DNA of 6,666 nucleotides from Gammaproteobacteria bacterium (GCA_020444765.1 JAGRHW010000198.1:1-6666), one strand, 5' to 3'. Shown: positions 1 to 6,265, counted from the first letter of the stretch. Numbers and translations: made by a program. The notes: generated from the letters alone by a model not told the origin.

Positions 1-1208
1 AGTGGGTCGTTCTGGTCCCACATATCCGTTTCCGGCAGGTCGCTGACCGCGCAGCCTGGCGCCAACCCGTCGAAATATCCGCCTTCATCGAGCGCATTGA
101 CCGATTCGAAATTGATCGCAAACAGGACGTTCGCGCAGTTGATGTCGGGGCTCATGCCGATCGGTTTACCGCAACTGCTGGCGCCGATAGTCACAACGTC
201 GATAAACGGTGCGAGGCCATTGATCAGCATTTCACTGGCCGAACAGGTGCTGCCGGTGGTCAGGACAATCACGCGTTGCAGATTCAGGGACTGATCCGTG
301 CTGGTGAAATGGTAAGTGTAATTATTGTCTGAATAACGGTCATTGAATTTAAGCGTCGCGAAGGTCTGGTCGCGGGTCACCTCGCCGGCGATCAGTCCGC
401 CGAGCTGGCTGGCAACGTAAATCAGGCCGCCACCGTTGTAGCGCAGATCGACGACCAGCTCCTGAATACCATCCTGCTTGAGTTTGCTGAAAGCGGCGCC
501 GAGCTCTTCGGGAGAGGTGCGCATAAACCGCGAAAATCCAAGATAGCCTGTCTTGATACCGGCAGCGCTCGTGCTGTTGTGCTGGAAAACGGTCTGGACG
601 GAAAATTCGCCGCTGGTCACATCGTGGTTCTGCTCAAGTCCCGAATCACGATCGATAACCGTAAAAGTCTGGGTTTTCGGGCCATGACTGGTGTCCAGTA
701 ATTCATTGAGTTCGGTGGAGGACAGCTCGTCCACGGCGACGCCGGCGATTTTGCGTAATTCGTCACCGCGTTTGATGCCGGCCGCGGCCATTGGCGAGCC
801 CGGTTCGATATAGCGGAACAGATAACGCTCATTGAATCGACTGAAATTGAAGCCGAACGCCGTTACAACCCCTTGCTGGGAGTTTTGATAATCGGTCTCG
901 CTCGTCAGATAGCTGAAGCGGTCGTATTTGCTGTAACGTAAATCATTGAGTAAACGGGATGAATCGGAATAGCTCGTGTAATCCAGGTCAGGGGTGTACT
1001 GATACCAGAGATAGCTGTCGTGCATGGCATCGTAAATCCACTTGTTGCGGACCTCGCTGCTGCATTCGGCGCTGGTCGAGGGTGTGCCGCCGGAACCCGT
1101 GCCGGTCAGTACTTCAGAAAAATCTTCTTCGTTATCGCTGTTGCTGCAGGCACCGAGCGCGAGCAGCAGGACTGCGGTCAAGACTTTTCTGATGGGTATG
1201 AATTGCAT
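1..1208 (-). CDS. S41-family serine peptidase lipoprotein (tail-specific/C-terminal processing protease type), 3' end cut off by window edge
   Basis: The frame runs unbroken from ATG at 1208 to the left edge, giving 402 codons with no stop. The start has AGGAG at 1218-1222 (spacing 9). Residues 1-20 form a signal peptide with lipobox LGAC, so Cys21 is the likely lipidated residue and the mature enzyme should be anchored in the envelope. A low-complexity linker (about 22-48) follows, then an N-terminal S41 helper segment (about 50-105), a PDZ-like segment (about 115-190) with the E-P-G-S-P-M-A-A-A-G-I signature, and the S41 core with V-D-L-R-Y-N-G-G-G at 253-261. The catalytic dyad is visible: Ser323 in T-C-S-A-S-E and Lys348 in C-G-K, 25 residues apart as in Tsp/CtpA enzymes. 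The family cleaves proteins near C-termini or unfolded chains; the substrate here is unknown. Cysteines at 322, 346, 358 and 386 sit around the active site and could form disulfides after export. Divergent from the c-di-GMP gene at 1503. Confidence 0.93.
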   Translation of the reverse strand, partial: MQFIPIRKVLTAVLLLALGACSNSDNEEDFSEVLTGTGSGGTPSTSAECSSEVRNKWIYDAMHDSYLWYQYTPDLDYTSYSDSSRLLNDLRYSKYDRFSYLTSETDYQNSQQGVVTAFGFNFSRFNERYLFRYIEPGSPMAAAGIKRGDELRKIAGVAVDELSSTELNELLDTSHGPKTQTFTVIDRDSGLEQNHDVTSGEFSVQTVFQHNSTSAAGIKTGYLGFSRFMRTSPEELGAAFSKLKQDGIQELVVDLRYNGGGLIYVASQLGGLIAGEVTRDQTFATLKFNDRYSDNNYTYHFTSTDQSLNLQRVIVLTTGSTCSASEMLINGLAPFIDVVTIGASSCGKPIGMSPDINCANVLFAINFESVNALDEGGYFDGLAPGCAVSDLPETDMWDQNDP

Positions 1209-1230
1209 CCGCTCCGTCTCCTGGCGCCAG

Positions 1231-1275
1231 GGAGCGCCAAGCTTACCGTTGAGTTTAGTTCATTAGCGGCGCTCC
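1231..1275 (-). repeat. 8-bp inverted repeat in the peptidase leader
   Basis: GGAGCGCC at 1231-1238 is the exact reverse complement of GGCGCTCC at 1268-1275, with 29 nt between. If transcription starts near 1279, the hairpin would sit at the 5' end of the peptidase mRNA. The left arm is extended as GGAGCGCCAAGC, whose last eight bases (1235-1242) instead match GCTTGGCG at 1299-1306. A 10-bp palindrome CTGGCGCCAG at 1221-1230 follows directly and overlaps the ribosome binding site by two bases. Role unknown. Confidence 0.4.
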
Positions 1276-1285
1276 GATCGTGAGC

Positions 1286-1315
1286 ATTAAATTACCACGC
1301 TTGGCGGGCCGTCAG
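1286..1315 (-). promoter_or_regulatory. candidate sigma70-type promoter of the S41 peptidase gene
   Basis: Read on the minus strand, CTGACG (1315-1310, 4/6 to the -35 consensus) and TTTAAT (1291-1286, 5/6 to the -10 consensus) are separated by 18 bp. Transcription would begin near 1279 and give a leader of about 70 nt. The match is modest and found by eye, so this is a candidate only. Confidence 0.35.
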
Positions 1316-1440
1316 TGGGAATTGTGCCCGATGTCACGCTTTTCCGGCATCACAACGGCCGTGCCGCCGGTTTGATAAAGATATCGGGCGATAATCCGAA
1401 ACTACCTACAGGGACTGTGTTCCTGAGAGAGGCCGCACCG

Positions 1441-1462
1441 GCCGGACAGATTATCCTCCGGC
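1441..1462. repeat. short inverted repeat upstream of the c-di-GMP gene
   Basis: GCCGGA (1441-1446) and TCCGGC (1457-1462) pair perfectly around a 10-nt loop, about 40 nt before the start codon of the GGDEF/EAL gene. A second weak hairpin, AGGGAC/GTTCCT with one G-U pair and a 3-nt loop, lies at 1410-1424. Together they suggest a structured leader. I compared the leader with the c-di-GMP-I riboswitch core as remembered and did not find its conserved blocks. Confidence 0.25.
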
Positions 1463-1502
1463 GGCGATCAAAAAATAATAAAAACCGGGACTTTCCATCA
1501 TC

Positions 1503-3701
1503 ATGGTCAAGCAGGAACAAGTCTTAGCGCACGTCAGCATTTTCATCAATATGATTCGTTTGGTATGTGAACCGCCGGAAAAGTTCGCTTTGTTCGATAT
1601 TGAGCTGAATCTGAGCTGGGCGAGTGATTCCTATTCGGGGCCGCAAACACTGCCACAAACGCCTCGCGATGTTCTGTCTTCCGGAGTCGACGGCATTCTG
1701 TTGATCAAGGATGATGCCGGACGCCCCTGTTATCTGCATACCTTGCAGATTTATCGTAACGACAGTGCCGCCTTTGTGGTTTTGCAATTCGACCGGCAGG
1801 ATGAATTATCTCGGGTTGAGCTGGATAATCTGGTGCATCAGTTAAAAATCGTCCAGTTGTGCATCTCGCAGGTGAATACAATGCAAGGACGGCTCGATAA
1901 AAGTGTTTCGGAGTTGCGTTATTTTCAATATCAGTCGAATGTCGTTGAGACAGATAAACCGGTTGTCAACAGCGATCATGAGATTGCGCTTCTGCTTAAC
2001 GACTGCTGCAGTTCGATGGCGCTTGCCGGTGCATTTTTGTTCTATGCCGATGAAAAACGCATTTTTTCGGAAGTGATCGACGAGGCTGTTTTTGGCGAAA
2101 CCGGCCTCGATGCCAAGCGCCGGTCAGGCATGATCCAGCGGGAATTGTATCGCCTGTGTGAGAGCAGCAGCGCAGCATTTACTTTGGCAAATGATTCGGC
2201 GGGCGCCAGTGCTCCCAAGAAAGATCTCGATAGCCTGCAGATAATCGCTTCGCCCTTGCTCGATGCCCAGAAGCAACCGGTCGGGGCCCTGATTCTGGTC
2301 AGAGAGCGGGAGGCCAATCGTTTTGGTAAAAGCGATTGCCGACTCGCGGAATTGATGTCAGAGAAAGCCGTACGGATATCCCAATCCCGTTACGATAAGG
2401 CCAGTGGTTTTCTGAATGAAATCACCTATGGCTCGATGTTGCAGCAACAATTGGTGGATTGCAAAACCAGTTTGCCGGAGTCCACGTTTCTGTTATTGAG
2501 GCTTGACCGGTTGAGCGAGGCGTATGCGCTCGGCGGCGTCGAGGCCGGTCAACATCTTATTTCCCAGGTTGCCGCCTTGCTTGGCCAAAGAGTGCGTTCA
2601 AGGGATCTGGCCGGACGCCTTGGTCATGATGAATTCGCCCTGCTGTTGAAAAACTGCAAGGCTGATGACGCGATGCTGGTTGCCGATCAAATACTTGAAT
2701 CCCTGTCAGCTTGTACTTTTGATTGGCAGGGGCAGCTGCTCGGGATCGATGCCAATATCGGGCTGGTTACCTTGTCACAGGCATTCGTCAGCCAGGAAAA
2801 CCTGATTCGTGCAGGCCGTGAAGCGGTTACCGATGCGCGCAAGACAGGTAATTTTAAGGCCGGGTTTTTCAATGGTCTTGCCGGCAAGGCGCGTGAAGTT
2901 TCGAAGATTGACTGGGATCATCGTATTTATAAAGCGGTCATCAACGGTCAGTTCCGCCTGTTCTGTCAGCCGATCGGAGACGCCGCGAACTTTGATGACG
3001 GTATCCGTCGTTACGAATTGCTGTTCCGGCCGGATAGTGAGGATGGCGTGCTGATGGCGCCATCTGTGTTTATTTCCACTGCCCGTAAACTTGGCTTGAT
3101 GCGATTTGTTGATCAGTGGGTGGTTCACCAGGCATTCGCGCTGGCAGCGCAGGTCAACGCCGATTTTACCAACCCGCAATACCGCTTCAGTATTAATCTG
3201 GCCGGTGACTCTATGACCATGGCGTTTGCCGATTTTGTATTGAATCAGGCTGAGGCCAGTGGCGTCCATGCTGAGGCTATCTGTTTTGATATTACCGAAG
3301 CGGCCGCCATGCAGGATCTGCGGCAGACGAACAGCTTTATCAATTTGCTGAAAAAGCGGGGCTTCGAGTTTGCACTGGATGATTTCGGAACCGGTATTGG
3401 AGCGTACTCCAGCCTGCGCAATTTGCCGGTTGATTACGTCAAGCTCAATGGCCAGCTGGTGAAAAATATAACGCATGACCCGGTCAGTGAGGCGATCGTC
3501 TTGTCGCTGGCCAGTGTTTGCCGTTCGATCGGAATCAGAACGATTGCCGAATCGGTGGAAAATGAGGCTATCAGGGAGCGCCTTGCGCAATCAGGAGTTA
3601 ATTTTGTGCAGGGCTTTCAAGCCGGCCGGCCACGTGCTGTTGAAATCGAGTTCCAGGGACTGCAACAGCATGGCTCGGGCAAGGTGGGCTCGGGTTCCTA
3701 A
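1503..3701 (+). CDS. GAF-like/GGDEF/EAL protein: probable c-di-GMP phosphodiesterase with a degenerate cyclase domain
   Basis: 732 residues, no signal peptide or membrane helix, so cytoplasmic. Residues 1-150 match nothing I recognise; about 155-292 resemble a GAF domain. The GGDEF domain spans about 295-455. Its signature is G-H-D-E-F (374-378), but by spacing against PleD the metal Asp is Arg333, and Lys332, Asn335 and Asp344 of PleD become Ser338, Tyr341 and Gln350, so cyclase activity is unlikely. The inhibitory RxxD site (Arg365, Asp368) is intact, five residues before the motif. The EAL domain (about 470-715) keeps Glu505, Asn565, Asp626/Asp627, Lys647, Glu683 and Gln703, with spacings close to RocR; the usual metal Glu of the E-x-T-E motif is Asp596. 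EAL enzymes hydrolyse c-di-GMP to pGpG. ATG 1503 is the first start after an in-frame TAA at 1479-1481; its ribosome site (CGGGA, 1486-1490) is weak and 12 nt away. The C-terminus is a short Gly/Ser tail. Confidence 0.93.
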   Translation: MVKQEQVLAHVSIFINMIRLVCEPPEKFALFDIELNLSWASDSYSGPQTLPQTPRDVLSSGVDGILLIKDDAGRPCYLHTLQIYRNDSAAFVVLQFDRQDELSRVELDNLVHQLKIVQLCISQVNTMQGRLDKSVSELRYFQYQSNVVETDKPVVNSDHEIALLLNDCCSSMALAGAFLFYADEKRIFSEVIDEAVFGETGLDAKRRSGMIQRELYRLCESSSAAFTLANDSAGASAPKKDLDSLQIIASPLLDAQKQPVGALILVREREANRFGKSDCRLAELMSEKAVRISQSRYDKASGFLNEITYGSMLQQQLVDCKTSLPESTFLLLRLDRLSEAYALGGVEAGQHLISQVAALLGQRVRSRDLAGRLGHDEFALLLKNCKADDAMLVADQILESLSACTFDWQGQLLGIDANIGLVTLSQAFVSQENLIRAGREAVTDARKTGNFKAGFFNGLAGKAREVSKIDWDHRIYKAVINGQFRLFCQPIGDAANFDDGIRRYELLFRPDSEDGVLMAPSVFISTARKLGLMRFVDQWVVHQAFALAAQVNADFTNPQYRFSINLAGDSMTMAFADFVLNQAEASGVHAEAICFDITEAAAMQDLRQTNSFINLLKKRGFEFALDDFGTGIGAYSSLRNLPVDYVKLNGQLVKNITHDPVSEAIVLSLASVCRSIGIRTIAESVENEAIRERLAQSGVNFVQGFQAGRPRAVEIEFQGLQQHGSGKVGSGS

Positions 3702-3970
3702 TCATCTTCACCAAACAGGCTTTGATAGGCGAGGTTGAGTGGAATCAGCAGAACACAGGCGCCAAGCAATGAAAAGATGACAGCGCCGCCAAGATTACCG
3801 GCAAAGTCGATATCAAAGATATCCTTGAAAAAAAGTCCGGCAAAGGCGCCGGCGACGCCAACGATCATATTGGGTAAATAACCGGCGCCTTTTTCATCAA
3901 ACAAGGCGCTCAATGCAATGCCTGCCAGTAATCCGATGATAATAAACAATCCTGATCCGATTAATCTCAC
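3698..3970 (-). CDS. small three-helix membrane protein, GlsB/YeaQ/YmgE (transglycosylase-associated) family-like
   Basis: 90 residues, starting at GTG 3970 with GGAG at 3977-3980 (spacing 6), a clear ribosome site. Three hydrophobic segments lie at about 4-24, 31-50 and 59-82, with glycine-rich patterns (G-L-L-A-G, I-V-G-V-A-G-A-F-A-G, L-G-G-A-V) that match the layout of the GlsB/YeaQ/YmgE family of about 80-90 residue inner-membrane proteins. The family is often stress-induced. Its 'transglycosylase-associated' name is historical and no enzymatic activity is established. The acidic C-terminal tail ends E-D-D. The stop (TAG, 3700-3698) overlaps the stop of the convergent c-di-GMP gene by four bases. 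The upstream sequence (3981-4080) is AT-rich and likely holds its promoter, but no pair of boxes stands out. Family assignment is by pattern only. Confidence 0.8.
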   Translation of the reverse strand: MRLIGSGLFIIIGLLAGIALSALFDEKGAGYLPNMIVGVAGAFAGLFFKDIFDIDFAGNLGGAVIFSLLGACVLLIPLNLAYQSLFGEDD

Positions 3971-4113
3971 GTCATGCTCCGGAAAGTTTGTAAATTCATA
4001 GCCTGGGTGATTTATAACAAAAGTGACAAGTATCCGCTATCTTATTGTTTAGATTAATAGTTCAAGATTTGCCGGTTTTTCTCTGATTGCGAATCCTGTG
4101 GCTGCGGGTGCTT

Positions 4114-4135
4114 GCGCCTGATCGACAGCAGGCGC
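4114..4135. repeat. GC-rich hairpin in the leader of the GNAT gene
   Basis: GCGCCTG (4114-4120) pairs perfectly with CAGGCGC (4129-4135) around an 8-nt loop. After a small asymmetric internal loop the stem can be extended by GGT (4107-4109) with ACC (4138-4140). No T-tract follows on either strand, so it is not a standard intrinsic terminator. It could be an RNA structural element, part of a small RNA or a protein-binding site; nothing distinguishes these. Confidence 0.45.
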
Positions 4136-4415
4136 TTACCGGACTTGTAATCGGGGAAACCTGAATTTCTTCACAGTTCCTGGAGCGAATTCTTTTTTAC
4201 TCAATGGTTTAACTTAAAATTGACGACCTATATAACTGAAAGACAAGGGCTTGTACCACCTTGCAAGACTATAACAATACAGGATGAACCACATTGCTGC
4301 CCATTCAATGCTTATTTGATCCGGTTCCCGGTCGACACTGGAATGACTCGTCGGAGTCCCGTTCGGCACAGGGTCAAGCCGGTGTATCCCTGCCCGGAAA
4401 AACTGACCCTAAAAC

Positions 4416-4421
4416 AGGAGG
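4416..4421 (+). promoter_or_regulatory. ribosome binding site that decides the GNAT start
   Basis: A full-consensus AGGAGG sits 7 nt before GTG 4429. The same reading frame is open back to a TTG at 4294, but the extra 45 residues are Gly/Ser/Pro-rich, unlike the family's N-terminus, and have no comparable ribosome site. The GTG is therefore chosen. Confidence 0.85.
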
Positions 4422-4428
4422 TTCGGGC

Positions 4429-5568
4429 GTGAAACAGGTATGCGACATCGTTGAAATTAATACTGTCGCTGCATTCCGGGACATGCGTGATGAATGGTCG
4501 GCATTGCTACAGCGCTGCCCGAACAGTACACCGTTCTTGACATGGGAATGGCTTTACAGCTGGTGGGAAGTATTTGCCGGCGAAACCAATCTGCTGAAGA
4601 TCGTTACGATTCGCCAGCAAGGCCGTTTAATCGGGCTGGCTCCGTTTCAAATCGAAAAACGTGGTCGATCGAGTGGCGGCGACATCCTGCGGTTTATCGG
4701 AACCGGCGAGGACGAAGCTGATGAAGTGGTTAGCGAGTATCTGGATATCCTGGCTGAAACCGGCGCGCGTGAAAAAGTCATTGAGTCTGTGCTGAAATGG
4801 TTTGACGAGTTGCAAGGCTGGCGGCGCTTATTGTTCGAAAATATTTTGCCGGATTCCCTGATTGACGCGTTCTGCGACGCTCTCGACCAGCGATTCAATC
4901 AGCAAACGGTTACCACAGGGTTGAGGTATTCAATACCTTTGTCCGGAGGATATGATGCTTATCTTGACGGCATAGGGCAGTCCCGCCGTAAGCGTCTTGC
5001 GCAAAGTGAACGGCGTCTGAAAAAGGACGGTGGACAGGCCTTGAGTGTTTGTCAGTCAAGGGAAGATGCAGAGTCCGCGTTCGAGATTCTCTCCAGACTG
5101 AATGCCGAACGCTGGGAGACAAAGTCCAAGCCTTGCATTTTCGATTCAGAAAAATTTACCACGTTTCATCGCAAGATTATCGACCGGTTGCTGCCACTGG
5201 GGCAGACCGATATACATCTCCTGTCCCTTGGCGATAAACCATTGGCGGCCGTCTACTGCTTTTATTACAACAAAGCGGTGTATTACTATCAAAGCGGTTT
5301 TGCCAGCGAAGGAGCCAATCGGTATACGCCGTTATGGGTTGCGCACAGCAGGATTATCGAGCGCGCAGCCGATGCCGGTTACGAGCTATACGATTTTATG
5401 CGGGGTGATGAACATTCCTACAAATCGGATTTTGGTTGCCAGGCGACTGAAATGCGGACCCGTCAGGTGTTTCGTTCGACACTCGACAGCTGGATCATGG
5501 CGACCAAGCCGAGAATTCGTAATAATCTGAAGACCCTGTCGAATCTGTTTTCATCCAAAAAAGCCTGA
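4429..5568 (+). CDS. GNAT-fold acyltransferase, BioF2-like / CelD family
   Basis: 379 residues from GTG 4429, cytoplasmic, with no signal peptide or membrane helix. The N-terminal half has the pattern of CelD/BioF2-like proteins: P-F-L-T-W-E-W-L-Y-S-W-W (35-46), then a strand ending G-R-L-I-G-L-A-P-F (65-73), then L-R-F-I-G-T-G (87-93). The C-terminal acyltransferase core (about 170-350) includes S-R-R-K-R-L (185-190), the N-A-E-R-W helix (225-229), P-L-A-A-V-Y-C-F (271-278), Y-Y-Y-Q-S-G-F (285-291) and Y-D-F-M-R-G-D-E-x-x-Y-K (321-332), hallmarks of the double-GNAT family related to FemAB. Such proteins transfer acyl or aminoacyl groups and often lie near polysaccharide or envelope genes; the substrate is unknown and no polysaccharide gene is visible here. 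The C-terminus is basic. Its last seven bases form one arm of an antisense-oriented terminator. It appears monocistronic. Confidence 0.88.
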   Translation: MKQVCDIVEINTVAAFRDMRDEWSALLQRCPNSTPFLTWEWLYSWWEVFAGETNLLKIVTIRQQGRLIGLAPFQIEKRGRSSGGDILRFIGTGEDEADEVVSEYLDILAETGAREKVIESVLKWFDELQGWRRLLFENILPDSLIDAFCDALDQRFNQQTVTTGLRYSIPLSGGYDAYLDGIGQSRRKRLAQSERRLKKDGGQALSVCQSREDAESAFEILSRLNAERWETKSKPCIFDSEKFTTFHRKIIDRLLPLGQTDIHLLSLGDKPLAAVYCFYYNKAVYYYQSGFASEGANRYTPLWVAHSRIIERAADAGYELYDFMRGDEHSYKSDFGCQATEMRTRQVFRSTLDSWIMATKPRIRNNLKTLSNLFSSKKA

Positions 5569-5584
5569 CATCCGATCTCAGGCT
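5557..5584 (-). terminator. intrinsic terminator (minus orientation) overlapping the 3' end of the GNAT gene
   Basis: TCAGGCT (5578-5584) and AGCCTGA (5562-5568) form a perfect 7-bp stem with a 9-nt loop. Read on the minus strand the stem is followed by a run of T (5562-5557), the normal layout of a Rho-independent terminator. It would act as a second stop for transcripts from the gene at 5765-6265 and protect the GNAT gene from antisense reading. No T-tract follows on the plus strand, so it is a poor plus-strand terminator. Confidence 0.5.
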
Positions 5585-5754
5585 GTCAAATGATGTTGAG
5601 TGTCGGGTGAGACTTTTCCGGCACCATCTTCCAGTTAGCTGCGGAAGCTTATCAAGTCAATTGAAACCAGGCAGAGTTCATTGATCCAGGAAGCCGTCGG
5701 GTTTGAGGGCGCGCGGGGTTTTTTCAGTCCTGTCATTGCATGTGGCAAGAGTTC

Positions 5755-5788
5755 AAAAGGCCTATCAGTAAAACTCCGGATAGGCCTT
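5755..5788 (-). terminator. intrinsic terminator of the DUF5658-like gene, built over its stop codon
   Basis: AAGGCCTATC (5757-5766) is the exact reverse complement of GATAGGCCTT (5779-5788), a 10-bp stem with a 12-nt loop. On the minus strand it ends in a short T run (5758-5755). The stop codon TGA (5767-5765) straddles the loop and the 3' arm, so the last codons of the gene form the 5' arm of the hairpin. Confidence 0.7.
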
Positions 5789-6265
5789 GCTGAGCAGAGT
5801 CAGTTCATAAGCGATCAGGGTGCCGTAAATAACCAGTGCCGCAAACAGGAAATTTCTGACCCGGAAAAAAGAAAATACCAGGAAGTTCCAGCTGGCGACG
5901 AAGAAGAAAATGCTGAAAAAGGTAATCAGCATTTTCGCCGCAACAAACTCGAAAGTACCTATCTGCAGGAAATAATCCATAAACGGGTTCAGTTCTTTCC
6001 CACCCTGCAATATCAGTAACAAGGTAAAGACGGCGTCAGTGCAGGACATCACAACCAGCGCGATAGCCGACAGCATCTCCGGCCAACCGTAAATATCGTT
6101 GATCGGGTAATGTTTGTCTTCCAAACGGCGGCAGTGACGGCGTCGTGGTTTGACCAGGCTGTAGTAAACTGTTTTGCCGGAAAATCGCCGCCTGTCCAGC
6201 GTCTTGCGACGTGGGGACACATAGTCCAGCGGCTGGGCGGTTACTGCGCGCGTCATTGTTGTCAT
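5765..6265 (-). CDS. small integral membrane protein, DUF5658-like, with basic cytoplasmic N-terminus
   Basis: 166 residues. The first 60 residues are polar and strongly basic, with Arg clusters at 25-27, 41-43 and 46-47 spaced around a Tyr pair. Three hydrophobic helices follow at about 63-86, 104-132 and 138-157. Asp77 in the first helix, E-L-N-P (91-94) just after it and Lys111 in the second helix match the pattern I associate with DUF5658 membrane proteins, whose function is unknown. By the positive-inside rule the Arg-rich tail should face the cytoplasm. ATG 6265 is preferred over the second Met (6256) because TAGG lies about 10 nt upstream, although this ribosome site is weak. The gene has its own likely promoter and a terminator at its stop codon, so it is probably monocistronic. 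Family assignment is from pattern memory and moderate; membrane topology is more certain. Confidence 0.85.
   Translation of the reverse strand: MTTMTRAVTAQPLDYVSPRRKTLDRRRFSGKTVYYSLVKPRRRHCRRLEDKHYPINDIYGWPEMLSAIALVVMSCTDAVFTLLLILQGGKELNPFMDYFLQIGTFEFVAAKMLITFFSIFFFVASWNFLVFSFFRVRNFLFAALVIYGTLIAYELTLLSKAYPEFY

Larger units (their letters stand above)
3971..4428. other. 458-bp intergenic region without a convincing gene
   Basis: This lies between the divergent starts of the small membrane protein and the GNAT gene. The left part (about 3990-4080) is AT-rich and promoter-like. The centre carries a strong hairpin (4114-4135). The right part contains an AT-rich patch with TATAAC at 4233-4238 (5/6 to a -10 box) but no good -35 partner. 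Two open frames run through 4220-4428 in different registers. Neither has a good ribosome site or looks like a known protein, so both are treated as chance. Confidence 0.5.

Noticed and set aside
1315..1500. Possible c-di-GMP riboswitch before the c-di-GMP gene
   Set aside because: The conserved core blocks of the c-di-GMP-I class were not found by eye, and the short stems seen do not have its layout.
1315..1527. 70-codon plus-strand frame from GTG 1315
   Set aside because: It overlaps the start of the GGDEF/EAL gene in another frame, has no ribosome site and its product resembles nothing known.
2775..3590. Long 271-codon minus-strand open frame inside the GGDEF/EAL gene
   Set aside because: It is the antisense of well-conserved EAL coding sequence. 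It has no recognisable domain, and the plus-strand frame carries all the family motifs.
4294..4428. 45-residue N-terminal extension of the GNAT protein from TTG 4294
   Set aside because: The AGGAGG at 4416-4421 points to GTG 4429, and the extension is low in hydrophobic structure and unlike the family's N-terminus.
5700..5727. GC-rich run followed by six T on the plus strand, as a terminator for the GNAT gene
   Set aside because: No stable stem could be drawn from the bases before the T run.
5681..6019. 112-codon plus-strand frame
   Set aside because: It lies antisense to the DUF5658-like gene, whose minus-strand frame shows clear membrane helices; the plus frame is highly charged and featureless.
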